The notes beneath the pieces were generated by a model. That model worked only from the letters and a program-made list of their open reading frames with translations. It did not search any database and was not told the DNA's origin. 29,485 nucleotides of DNA from CAYLRY01 sp964386535 (GTDB taxonomy: Bacteria > Chloroflexota > Dehalococcoidia > Dehalococcoidales > UBA3254), in NCBI GenBank assembly GCA_964386535.1, contig CAYLRY010000039.1, forward strand, positions 1 to 29,485. The letters run 5' to 3'. A program made the position numbers and the translations under genes. Shown piece by piece: positions 17,169 to 25,000 of the stretch; within the stretch, counting starts at the first letter, position 1; each line of letters begins with the position of its first letter.

Positions 17169-19028
17169 ATGTACGGTTATGGCGACGGCTTACTAAGAGT
17201 TAATCTTTCAAGCGGCAGGATAAGCAAAGAGCCTTTAGACAGGCAGGATATGCTGAAATTCGTAGGCGGCAGGGGATTCGGGATTCGATACCTGTACCAG
17301 GAAGTGCCGGCTCACGCTGAACCATTAAGTGAACAAAATAAATTGATCATGGCAACCGGTGTGCTGGGCGGGACAACCGCACAAACAGCATCCAGATGGG
17401 TGGTTTGTACTAAAAGTCCCCTGACAGGCTGCTATGCCAGGGCTTCAGCCGGCGGGGACTTCGGAGCCTGGCTGAAATTCGCCGGTTTCGATTTTATTAT
17501 ATTTGAGGGCAAGGCTGATAAACCGGCCTACTTGCATATTACCCGAGACGGCATTCAGCTTCATGATGCAAGAGAAATCTGGGGAAAAACCACAGAGGAA
17601 GCCCAGGAATGGCTGGTCCAGCGCCATGGAAAAAATACCAGGACCGCCTGTATTGGTCCTGCCGGGGAAAACCTGGTCAAGTTTGCGGCTGTGGTGACGG
17701 GTAGAAGGACTGCCAGCCGGTGTGGAGTAGGTACAGTCATGGGCTCCAAGAATCTTAAGGCGGTAGCCATAACCACAGATAGGCATATCAATATTTATGA
17801 TCCGGAAAAATTTTCGCAACTGGTAAAAGAGCAGGTAGGCATACTGACAGGTAGTGAACGTTTCAAAGGTATGAGCCTGGGAGGTACGACCCAGGGAGCG
17901 CCTTCACGAAGCAATATTGGCGCTTATCCTGTGCGTAATTTCCGTTATGGGCAGATTGCTGGTCTTGAAAAAATATCAGGTGAGGGATTCAGTAAATGGA
18001 GGATAGGCCATGACGGCTGTTATGGCTGTCCCATACGCTGCGGGCAAATACATAAAGTCACATCGGGACCTTATGCCGGGGCCAAAACTGAGGGACCTGA
18101 ATATGAGAGCGTCTGGGCTTTTACCGGTCCTATAGACGCCACCTGCCCGGAAGCTGCAATCGCTGCTGACCAGATATGTGATGATCTGGGCATGGATACT
18201 ATTACTACCGGTAGCACCATAGGTTTTGCCTATGAATTATATGAGAAGGGTATTCTCACAAGAGGCGATACCGACGGGTTGGAACTCACCTACGGCAACC
18301 ATGCTGCCATGGTAGAATTGGTAAAAAAGATCGGCAAGCGAGAGGGTTTCGGCAATATTCTGGCGGAAGGTAGCCGGCGGGCGGCTGAAATAATCGGGAA
18401 AGGCTCGGACTATTACGCCATGCAAACCAAAGGTCTAGAGATGGCTGCCTATGAGCCGCGTGCCCTCAAAGCCACCGGCTTTGGTTATGCCACTTCGAAC
18501 ATCGGCGCCAGCCACGGCAACGGTTCTCTGGCATTCCAGGAGTTCGGTTCGCCTGTACCCAGGGCAGTGGACCGCTTTGCGGAAGACAATAAGGCTGATA
18601 TTGTTATTTTTAACCAGAACAATTCCGCGTTAAACGAAGTAGGTGTGATTTGTGTTTTCATACGCGACGTCTGGGCACAGAAGCTTTTCGGTAAAATGAT
18701 GGCTGCCGCTACGGGCATTGAAGAGTTTGCTGACTGGGGTTATCTGAGCCAGGTAGGCGACCGGATTGTAAACCTGGATCATGCTTTCAATGTACGTGAC
18801 GGTTTTGATCGCCGGCATGATACTCTGCCTAAACGTGTTCAAACTGAACCGCTGCATACCCTGGGAGCTCCGGGAGAAGGACAGATGGTGAGGACATTGG
18901 ATAAATTCCTGGATGAATATTATAGGCTAAGGGGCTGGAATAACAATGGTATCCCTAAGCCTGAGAAATTCCGTGAGTTGGGATTGGACTTTGCCATTAA
19001 AGATATGGAGCCATTTCTAAATAAATAA
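17169..19028 (+). CDS. Tungsten-type aldehyde:ferredoxin oxidoreductase family protein
   Basis: AOR-family enzyme with a tungstopterin centre and one 4Fe-4S cluster, interconverting aldehydes and carboxylic acids with ferredoxin. It starts MYGYGDGLLRVNLSSG and has GGRGFGIRYLY, the cluster ligands C284-x2-C287-x3-C291 (GCYGCPIRC) and C495 (GVICVF), plus EYE near residue 313 and H449. These match the Cys288/291/295/494, Glu313 and His448 positions I recall for Pyrococcus furiosus AOR. 619 aa is a typical length. GAGGAGG precedes the ATG. The SDR follows after 12 nt and a MoaD-like gene lies downstream. BamB of class II benzoyl-CoA reductase is in the same superfamily, but no Bam partners are seen here, so an aldehyde oxidoreductase is more likely. 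Confidence 0.92.
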   Translation: MYGYGDGLLRVNLSSGRISKEPLDRQDMLKFVGGRGFGIRYLYQEVPAHAEPLSEQNKLIMATGVLGGTTAQTASRWVVCTKSPLTGCYARASAGGDFGAWLKFAGFDFIIFEGKADKPAYLHITRDGIQLHDAREIWGKTTEEAQEWLVQRHGKNTRTACIGPAGENLVKFAAVVTGRRTASRCGVGTVMGSKNLKAVAITTDRHINIYDPEKFSQLVKEQVGILTGSERFKGMSLGGTTQGAPSRSNIGAYPVRNFRYGQIAGLEKISGEGFSKWRIGHDGCYGCPIRCGQIHKVTSGPYAGAKTEGPEYESVWAFTGPIDATCPEAAIAADQICDDLGMDTITTGSTIGFAYELYEKGILTRGDTDGLELTYGNHAAMVELVKKIGKREGFGNILAEGSRRAAEIIGKGSDYYAMQTKGLEMAAYEPRALKATGFGYATSNIGASHGNGSLAFQEFGSPVPRAVDRFAEDNKADIVIFNQNNSALNEVGVICVFIRDVWAQKLFGKMMAAATGIEEFADWGYLSQVGDRIVNLDHAFNVRDGFDRRHDTLPKRVQTEPLHTLGAPGEGQMVRTLDKFLDEYYRLRGWNNNGIPKPEKFRELGLDFAIKDMEPFLNK

Positions 19029-19040
19029 ACGGAGTGTACA

Positions 19041-19781
19041 ATGGATTTAAAGCTGACAGATAAAATTGTGTTGATAACAGGGGCTGGCAGCCAGGTCGGC
19101 TACGGTAAGAAAATTGCCACCACTTTAGCCGAAGAAGGTTGTCATTTGGTGGTAGCGGATATTGATCTGGAAGGGGCTGAAGCTACAGCCGCAGAAATAA
19201 CTAAGTTGGGACGGCAGTCCCTGGCGGTGAAAGTGGACGTAACGAACCGGGTCAGTGTGGATGAGATGGTTAAAGCTGCACTGGACAAATTTGGTCATAT
19301 TGATATCCTGGTCAACCATGCGGGCGCCAGCCGGGGAGGGCCTTTTCTCCAGACCACCAAAGCCCAGTGGGACTTTGATATCAATGTCAACCTATACGGG
19401 CAGATGAATGTAGCACAAGCGGTGATTCCGCATATGGTTGCCCGTAAGTACGGGCGCGTCATTTTTACTTCAGGCGGGCAGGGTTTACCAGGTTTGGCGA
19501 CTTACGGGGCTGCCAAAGCTGGAATTGAAGCTCTGGCTCATTCCATCGCGGCTGAGGTGACTTCTTCAGGCGTAATAGTCAATGTCATTGGCCCGGGTCT
19601 GGGTTTAACTGGCCTTACCAAGGGAGCTGACGTTAACTCACCGCATTTGAAGGGCTATATACAGAGCTCCATGCTGAAGAGGCTTTGTACACCGGAAGAC
19701 GTAGCGCCGGTGGTGGCCTTTTTGGCCTCAGATAAATGCAGCTTTTTAACCGGGCAAAGCATACATTTGAGAACCAACTAG
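19041..19781 (+). CDS. Short-chain dehydrogenase/reductase (SDR)
   Basis: Classical SDR expected to oxidise or reduce a hydroxyl/keto group. It has the cofactor motif TGAGSQVGYG (13-22), an Asp at position 40 after the second strand that favours NAD(H), NHAG at 92-95 in place of NNAG, and the catalytic Ser144, Tyr155 and Lys159 (YGAAK). The segment between Ser and Tyr is about two residues shorter than usual. The end GQSIHLRTN replaces the common GxxxxVDGG. 246 aa is normal. A GGAG site precedes the ATG, 12 nt after the AOR stop, so it is co-transcribed. It may act on a hydroxyacyl-CoA or cyclic alcohol intermediate (inference). Confidence 0.92.
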   Translation: MDLKLTDKIVLITGAGSQVGYGKKIATTLAEEGCHLVVADIDLEGAEATAAEITKLGRQSLAVKVDVTNRVSVDEMVKAALDKFGHIDILVNHAGASRGGPFLQTTKAQWDFDINVNLYGQMNVAQAVIPHMVARKYGRVIFTSGGQGLPGLATYGAAKAGIEALAHSIAAEVTSSGVIVNVIGPGLGLTGLTKGADVNSPHLKGYIQSSMLKRLCTPEDVAPVVAFLASDKCSFLTGQSIHLRTN

Positions 19782-19836
19782 CCCTGACCAGCCAGGAGAC
19801 CAAAACTCAACTTTTTATATTCCAAACAAAATAAAA

Positions 19837-19872
19837 AACCGGCACTGAAACACAGATAACCAACCGGCACTG
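19837..19872 (+). repeat. Direct repeat AACCGGCACTG upstream of the moaD-like gene
   Basis: Two perfect 11-bp copies at 19837-19847 and 19862-19872, 25 bp apart, in the 158-bp gap between SDR and moaD. They may be a binding site for a regulator. No clear sigma-70 or sigma-54 promoter is visible next to them. Confidence 0.4.
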
Positions 19873-19939
19873 GCAGGAAAGGCTAATTTTATACATAATT
19901 TGAGTAACCAGGAAGCAATCAGGAAATAATAAATTATAT

Positions 19940-20212
19940 ATGAGTGTTGAAATAATTCTTTCACCTGCTTTGCAGACACTGGCTGAGGATGTAGCTTCAG
20001 TGAAAGTTGAAGGCCGAAATTTAGGTGAATGTCTGGATAATCTGATGCGTAAATTGCCTCAGATTAAAACAGCCCTTCTGGATGACAATCAGGAATTGCG
20101 CAAAGACTACATGGTTTTTATTAATGGAGAAAATACCTACATGGAAGAATTGTCCAGACCGGTCAAAGAGGGGGACATAATTCACCTGATGACTTTTTTC
20201 GTTGGGGGATAG
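19940..20212 (+). CDS. MoaD/ThiS-family small sulfur carrier protein
   Basis: A 90-aa ubiquitin-fold protein with the C-terminal Gly-Gly (TFFVGG) that is adenylated and thiocarboxylated by an E1-like enzyme. The core pattern VFINGENTY ... VKEGDIIHLMTF is typical of MoaD. Such genes often accompany AOR-family enzymes, where they may supply dithiolene sulfur for the tungsten pterin cofactor, so it probably serves the AOR encoded upstream. The ribosome binding site is weak (AGGAAA about 15 bases upstream). The stop codon lies inside a perfect terminator palindrome. Confidence 0.85.
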   Translation: MSVEIILSPALQTLAEDVASVKVEGRNLGECLDNLMRKLPQIKTALLDDNQELRKDYMVFINGENTYMEELSRPVKEGDIIHLMTFFVGG

Positions 20213-20252
20213 CAAAAAAACAGGGCGCTTAAGCGCCCTGTTTTTTTGCTAT
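20209..20252. terminator. Perfect 44-bp palindromic bidirectional terminator
   Basis: Each 22-base arm contains ATAGCAAAAAAACAGGGCG followed by CTT at the centre. On either strand this gives a GC-rich stem (CAGGGCGC) followed by seven T. It ends both the moaD operon and the amidohydrolase array that converge here. Confidence 0.92.
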
Positions 20253-20292
20253 TAGCTTTTAGTAGAAATATCTTGTCTGCCAGCCAACTGTT

Positions 20293-21333
20293 TTAGTCTA
20301 CAAATTTGAACATCCTGGTTAATCCGCCCGGTGTCCTCAGGTTATACAGGCGCACCGCATTGCCACCCAGAATCAGGTTCAGATCATCGGACGAAATATC
20401 CAGTTTTGCCAGTTGTCTCAGGCTCCAGCCCCAGATGTCTGGCTGGTGCCTGGGGATACCGGTTTTAAGGTCCTGGCGGGTATAGACTGCTGGGTAACGT
20501 CCTGTATTTGAATATAACGGCAGGCTGGCGCCCCAGTCTGTGCCCCAGATTATTTTTTCTGCGCCCACTGAAGGATCGGTCAGGGCTTTGTAATAGAGCT
20601 CAGCCCAGCAGCGTCCAGTCTCCAGGTAGATATTTTTGTGACCGGCGGCGACATGAAGACACTGCTCCCAGAAATGCTCCCACCAGCCGCCTTCTACTCC
20701 TGCATGTTCCAGGATTATGGGTACATCCGGGTAAGCCACAGCCAGGGTATGAGCCCAGAGGGGATTAAATGTGGTAGGACTGCCATGATAGGCAATGGAA
20801 TAACCACCCGGCAGTCCGGTATGATAGCGGAAGGGAACCTTATATTTACGACAGACATCCAGCACAGCCATATGGTAGCCGATCAGGGTGTTCTCATCTA
20901 CAAATTCCGGATGCTGCCCGGTAGAATGTCTTTTCATGGCGGGTATCACAGCCTCTCCTACACCCACAAATTCGCCAGTCTTAAGCAGGTCTTCCAATTC
21001 CTGGCAAAAACCTTCAATAGTCCATTCGCATTCCCCAGCCTGAACTTTCTTTTGATAGTTGCGCGGCCAGCAGTTGCAAACAAATTTGTCCGGATATTTG
21101 TGTTTTTGTTCTACATTAATCTCGTTAGTCATCCCGAAAGCCGGTTCAATGACGCACATATCCACGCCATAGCATTGCATATCATAAAGCAAACGGGGTG
21201 AATTGTCATATGCATCCATTTGTCCCATAGCTTTGCCCAGGTCTCCAAAATCCTTTGACCCTTTCAAGGCTTTGCCGGCAGCGTGGCGCTGTGAATGTAC
21301 ATGAGTATCGACGATAAATCTTCCTAATTTCAT
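20293..21333 (-). CDS. Amidohydrolase-superfamily protein, array copy 1 (last transcribed)
   Basis: Amidohydrolase-2 type (COG2159-like) metal-dependent TIM-barrel enzyme. Likely metal and catalytic residues: H11 and H13 (VDTHVHSQRH), E127 (FVGVGE), H171 (RYHTGLPGG), H210 (ILEHAGVEGGWWEHF) and D266 (WGTDWGAS). Such enzymes hydrolyse C-N, C-O or C-C bonds, hydrate, or decarboxylate; the reaction here is unknown. It has 346 aa, no signal peptide, so it is cytoplasmic. AAGGAG precedes the ATG. It is the last gene of a four-copy tandem array and shares the RTPGGLTRMFKFVD end with the others. The stretch from about residue 88 to 160 is specific to this copy. It is closest to copy 3 (both have WTIEGFCQ). 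Confidence 0.85.
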   Translation of the reverse strand: MKLGRFIVDTHVHSQRHAAGKALKGSKDFGDLGKAMGQMDAYDNSPRLLYDMQCYGVDMCVIEPAFGMTNEINVEQKHKYPDKFVCNCWPRNYQKKVQAGECEWTIEGFCQELEDLLKTGEFVGVGEAVIPAMKRHSTGQHPEFVDENTLIGYHMAVLDVCRKYKVPFRYHTGLPGGYSIAYHGSPTTFNPLWAHTLAVAYPDVPIILEHAGVEGGWWEHFWEQCLHVAAGHKNIYLETGRCWAELYYKALTDPSVGAEKIIWGTDWGASLPLYSNTGRYPAVYTRQDLKTGIPRHQPDIWGWSLRQLAKLDISSDDLNLILGGNAVRLYNLRTPGGLTRMFKFVD

Positions 21334-21419
21334 AATTCTCCTTTTTTGAGCTTTCAGATTCGGAAAGATAGTGAAAACTTACTACCTATAGCTGATAACT
21401 GATAGCTCTTATATTTTTA

Positions 21420-22457
21420 TTAATCTACAAATTTAAACATACGGGTAAGACCACCGGGTGTTCTCAGGTTATACAGGCGGACGGCGTTGCCTCCCAGGAT
21501 CAGGTTAAGATCGTCCTGGGAAATATCCAGGTTCATAAGCTGTCTCAGGCTCCAGCCCCAGATATCATGCTGGTGGCGCGGAATGCCCTCTTTTATATTC
21601 TGGCGGGTATAGGTTTCGGGGTATCTCTGATAATTGGACCACAGAGGTAAACTGGCGCCCCAGTCCGTGCCCCAGATAATTTTTTCAGCTCCTACGGATG
21701 GATCAGTCAATGCCTTGAAGTAAAGCTCTGCCCAGCAGCGGCCGGCTTCCAGGTAGATATTCTTATGACCAGCCGCCACGTGCAAAGACTGCTCCCAGAA
21801 ATGTTCCCACCAGCCGCCTTCAATGCCGGCATGTTCCAGAATAATCGGCACATCGGGATAAGTAACGGCCAGGGTATGAACAAACAGGGGGTTGTAGGTA
21901 GTAGGATAATTATGATAACCGATGCCATAACCGCCGGGGGCTCCAGCATGATAGCGGAAAGGTACCTTATGCTTGCGGCAGACATCCATGGTCTTCATCA
22001 TATCATTGATAATAGTGTTCTGGTCTGGAAAGACCATTCTACCATTCACTTTTTTAGGCTGGTGTAATGGAGAACCCTCCCCGATGCCCACATATTCACC
22101 GGTACTGAGCAAATCGTCCAGTTCCTGGATAGCTTCGTCTACATCATATTCACCCTCGCCTTTTAAGGCTTTCAAGCGCTGTTTTTGTGCTGAGCAATTA
22201 CAGACAAACTTGTCCGGATACTTGTGCTTCTGAGCCAGGTTAGTCTCATTGGTCATGCCGAAAAAGGGTTCGGTAACGCACATGTCCACGCCATAGCACT
22301 CCATATCATAAAGAAGACGGGGCGAGTTATCATAGGCTTCCACCTGAAACATGGCATTAGCCAGGTCCTTGTAGTCCTTGGACCCTTTCAGCGAGGCGCC
22401 GACGGCATGACGCTGGGAATGGACGTGTGTATCGACAATGAATCTTCCTGCTTTCAT
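21420..22457 (-). CDS. Amidohydrolase-superfamily protein, array copy 2
   Basis: Same fold and metal motifs as its neighbours: VDTHVHSQRH near the start, VGIGE, RYHAGAPGG, ILEHAGIEGGWWEHF and WGTDWGAS. It differs in the middle: around residues 90-150 it carries QKQRLKALKGEGEYDVDEA and SPLHQPKKVNGRMVFPDQN, and around the third His it has AGAPGG instead of TGLPGG, with NYPTTYNPLFVHT after it. These changes near the active site suggest a different substrate. 345 aa. A strong AAAGGAGGAG lies just before the ATG. It is 86 nt from copy 1, and the spacer shares CTGATAACTGAT with the spacer before copy 3. Confidence 0.85.
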   Translation of the reverse strand: MKAGRFIVDTHVHSQRHAVGASLKGSKDYKDLANAMFQVEAYDNSPRLLYDMECYGVDMCVTEPFFGMTNETNLAQKHKYPDKFVCNCSAQKQRLKALKGEGEYDVDEAIQELDDLLSTGEYVGIGEGSPLHQPKKVNGRMVFPDQNTIINDMMKTMDVCRKHKVPFRYHAGAPGGYGIGYHNYPTTYNPLFVHTLAVTYPDVPIILEHAGIEGGWWEHFWEQSLHVAAGHKNIYLEAGRCWAELYFKALTDPSVGAEKIIWGTDWGASLPLWSNYQRYPETYTRQNIKEGIPRHQHDIWGWSLRQLMNLDISQDDLNLILGGNAVRLYNLRTPGGLTRMFKFVD

Positions 22458-22539
22458 ACTCCTCCTTTCTACGGTCAGCGTTCATCTTTAATTTAAGGGC
22501 AGACAGTTGAAGGTCAAACCCTGATAACTGATCGCTTTT

Positions 22540-23577
22540 TTAATCAACGAATTTAAACATACGGGTAAGGCCACCGGGCGTCCTCAGGTTATATAATCGA
22601 ACAGCATTGCCGCCAAGTATCAGGTTAAGATCGTCCTGGGAAATATCCAGGCTCATAAGCTGCCTCAGGCTCCATCCCCAGATATCATGCTGGTGCCGCG
22701 GAATGCCGGTTTTCAAGTCCTGGCGGGTATATACCGCGGGATACCGGTTGGTATTGGAGTATAACGGCAGGCTGGCGCCCCAATCAGTTCCCCAGATTAT
22801 CTTCTCAGCCCCCACACTGGGATCGGTCAGGGCTTTGTAATAAAGTGATGCCCACATTCTGCCCGTTTCCAGGTAAATGTTCTTATGGCCGGCTGCAACA
22901 TGTAAACACTGCTCGTAAAAGTACTCCCACCATCCACCTTCGACTCCGGCATGCTCAAGGATGATGGGAACATCAGGATAAGCCACGGCCAGGGTGTGCG
23001 CCCACAGGGGGTTGAAGGTGAATTGAGCCCCATGATAAGCGATGGAATAACCGCCGGGCAGACCGGTATGGTAGCGCATGGGGACTTTGTATTTACGGCA
23101 GAGATCAAGACAATTCATGTAATAGCTGATAATTTCCTTCTCGGTCATGAAACCAGGTTTACCGCTGCCCGGTCTGGAAAATCTGAAAGGAACCTGTTCA
23201 CCTATACCGACATATTCCCCTGTCTTGAGATGGTCTTCCAGCGCCTGACAGAATCCTTCAATTGTCCACTCGATTTCCCCGTTTCTGACTTTTTCATTAT
23301 ATTCGCGAGGCCAGACATTGACAGCAAATTTGTCCGGGTATTTATGTTTTTGCATAAGGTTGTTTTCATTGGTCATACCGAAGGCCGGTTCGATAATACA
23401 CATATCGACTCCATAGCATTCCATATCATAGAGCAAACGAGGTGAGTTATCATAGGCTTCCATTTCACCCATCACTTTGCCCAGTGTACCGAAATCCTTT
23501 GATCCTTTAAGGGCTTTCCCCGCGGCATGTCGCTGGGAATGCACGTGGGTATCCACGATAAATCTACCTGCTTTCAT
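22540..23577 (-). CDS. Amidohydrolase-superfamily protein, array copy 3
   Basis: Array member with VDTHVHSQRHAAG, VGIGE, MRYHTGLPGG, ILEHAGVEGGWWEYF and WGTDWGASLPLYSN. The copy-specific segment includes PREYNEKVRNGEIEWTIEG and VPFRFSRPGSGKPGFMTEKE. It alone has Tyr-Phe-Tyr (WWEYFYEQ) where copies 1 and 2 have WWEHFWEQ, and GRMWASLYYKA in the following helix. 345 aa. AAGGAG precedes the ATG by nine bases. It lies 82 nt before copy 2 and 28 nt after copy 4. Confidence 0.85.
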   Translation of the reverse strand: MKAGRFIVDTHVHSQRHAAGKALKGSKDFGTLGKVMGEMEAYDNSPRLLYDMECYGVDMCIIEPAFGMTNENNLMQKHKYPDKFAVNVWPREYNEKVRNGEIEWTIEGFCQALEDHLKTGEYVGIGEQVPFRFSRPGSGKPGFMTEKEIISYYMNCLDLCRKYKVPMRYHTGLPGGYSIAYHGAQFTFNPLWAHTLAVAYPDVPIILEHAGVEGGWWEYFYEQCLHVAAGHKNIYLETGRMWASLYYKALTDPSVGAEKIIWGTDWGASLPLYSNTNRYPAVYTRQDLKTGIPRHQHDIWGWSLRQLMSLDISQDDLNLILGGNAVRLYNLRTPGGLTRMFKFVD

Positions 23578-23605
23578 TCTTCATCTCCTTTTTAGCTGTG
23601 AAGTA

Positions 23606-24646
23606 TTAATCTACGAATTTAAACATGCGGGTTAAACCGCCGGGGGTCCTTAAATTATACAGGCGTACGGCGTTACCGCCCAGGATCAGATTCAGGTCGT
23701 CCTGCGAGATGTCCAGCCTGGCCAACTGTCTCAGACTCCAGCCCCAGATATCCACCTGGTGGCGGATAATACCTTCTTTACTATTCTGGCGTGTATAACA
23801 GGGTGGGTATCTACCTATGTTGGAGTAAACAGGCAGGCTGGCGCCCCAGTCGCAGCCCCATAGCAGCTTTTCAGCTCCAACACTGGGATCAGTCAAAGCC
23901 TTGTAATATAAATCTGTCCAAAAACGTCCGCATTCCAGGTAAATATTTTTATGGCCGGCGGCTACATGCAGTGCCTGCTCATAAAAATGCTCCCACCAGC
24001 CTCCTTCAATACCCGCATGCTCCAGAATAATAGGGACATCAGGATAAGCTACGGCCAGAGTGTGGGCCCAGAGAGGGTTAAAGGTAGTAGGCCAGCCATG
24101 ATAAGCTTCCGCATAACCTCCGGGAAGTCCGGAGTGGTAGCGGAATGGAACCTTGTATTTTCGGCAGATATCCATAACCTGCATGTAATCGTTAATAACT
24201 GTGTATTCATCAGGATAAATAGGATGGCCGTCAACCATTTTAGGCGGACGCCTGGGAGCGCTTTCTCCAATGCCCACAAAGTTACCGGTTTTCAGTAATT
24301 CCTCCAGTTCTTCGCAGGCAGCTTTAATAGTCCATTCCGGCAGTTCTCCAGACTCCACCCTGGTTCTGATTTTTATGGCCTGGCAGTTAGCCACGATTTT
24401 ATCAGGATATTTTTTTGTTTGTTCCACATTTAGTTCGTTGCTCATTCCGAAGGCTGCCTGAACCACACACATATCCACCCCGTAACAGGCCATATCATAC
24501 AGTAACCGCGGTGAATTGTCATAGGCTTCTATCTGGCGCATCACCTTGCTGAGGTCTCCGTAGTCTTTAGAGCCTTTTAATGCCGCACCGGCAGCATGGC
24601 GCTGTGAATGTACATGAGTATCCACAATGAATCTGCCCAGCTTCAA
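23606..24646 (-). CDS. Amidohydrolase-superfamily protein, array copy 4 (first transcribed)
   Basis: First gene of the array in transcription order. It starts at TTG 24646, with AGGAGG at 24654-24659 seven bases upstream; the protein aligns with the other copies from this codon (KLGRFIVDTHVHSQRH). The metal motifs are kept, with two copy-specific changes near the active site: RYHSGLPGG, and WGCDWGAS, a Cys directly before the metal Asp where the others have Thr. The middle segment carries KIRTRVESGELPEWTIKAA and SAPRRPPKMVDGHPIYPDE, closest in layout to copy 2. 346 aa. Only 28 nt separate it from copy 3. Confidence 0.85.
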   Translation of the reverse strand: MKLGRFIVDTHVHSQRHAAGAALKGSKDYGDLSKVMRQIEAYDNSPRLLYDMACYGVDMCVVQAAFGMSNELNVEQTKKYPDKIVANCQAIKIRTRVESGELPEWTIKAACEELEELLKTGNFVGIGESAPRRPPKMVDGHPIYPDEYTVINDYMQVMDICRKYKVPFRYHSGLPGGYAEAYHGWPTTFNPLWAHTLAVAYPDVPIILEHAGIEGGWWEHFYEQALHVAAGHKNIYLECGRFWTDLYYKALTDPSVGAEKLLWGCDWGASLPVYSNIGRYPPCYTRQNSKEGIIRHQVDIWGWSLRQLARLDISQDDLNLILGGNAVRLYNLRTPGGLTRMFKFVD

Positions 24647-24675
24647 TTAATTGCCTCCTATTAGAAATAATTTAA

Positions 24676-24858
24676 CAATCCATATCAATTTTTAGTTTTA
24701 TTTTCAGATATATTAAGTACATCGATTGCGAAGATTCTGATATATACGTAGGGATTCCAGATGCTGCCGTGGGCAATCCGTCATATATGACAGAAATACC
24801 GAAAAAGGAAGATATATTCGAAACCTCCCTTATTTTACCGGGTAGACTGTATGTTTGA
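24676..24858 (+). other. Start-less open frame, possible gene remnant
   Basis: On the plus strand a 60-codon frame without an early start codon reads YIDCEDSDIYVGIPDAAVG and TEIPKKEDIFETSLILPGRL before a TGA. The composition looks protein-like, but a frame of this length can occur by chance. Both neighbours lie on the opposite strand. The 24647-25000 gap otherwise holds the candidate array promoter, a terminator and the 12-bp palindrome GTCATATATGAC (24780-24791). Confidence 0.2.
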
Positions 24859-24920
24859 AAAAATCAGGGTGGAGTTTGGCTAATTAGAATGAATCAATCA
24901 ATATATCCGGATTTGTTCAT

Positions 24921-24949
24921 ATTGTAATATTTACGGGTAAAGAATGCAA
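24921..24949 (-). promoter_or_regulatory. Candidate promoter of the amidohydrolase array
   Basis: On the minus strand TTGCAT (24944-24949), 17 bp, TACAAT (24921-24926). A separate promoter is needed because a strong terminator closes the upstream minus-strand gene. The -35 match is weak, and the leader would be ~270 nt. Confidence 0.3.
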
Positions 24950-24951
24950 TT

Positions 24952-24991
24952 TTTTGACAAAAAGAGCGCCACAGCGCTCTTTTTGTCAAAA
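24952..24991. terminator. Long-stem terminator of the ACMSD-type gene
   Basis: Perfect 18-bp inverted repeat TTTTGACAAAAAGAGCGC (24952-24969) and its complement (24974-24991) with loop CACA. A T run follows the GC core on both strands. It starts 9 nt after the minus-strand stop codon at 25001. Confidence 0.88.
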
Positions 24992-25000
24992 TTTCCAGGG

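Noticed and set aside
20638..21201. 187-codon plus-strand frame opposite amidohydrolase copy 1, with similar antisense frames opposite copies 2-4
   Set aside because: They recur because the sense genes are homologous; no ribosome binding sites, and the translations do not look like folded proteins.
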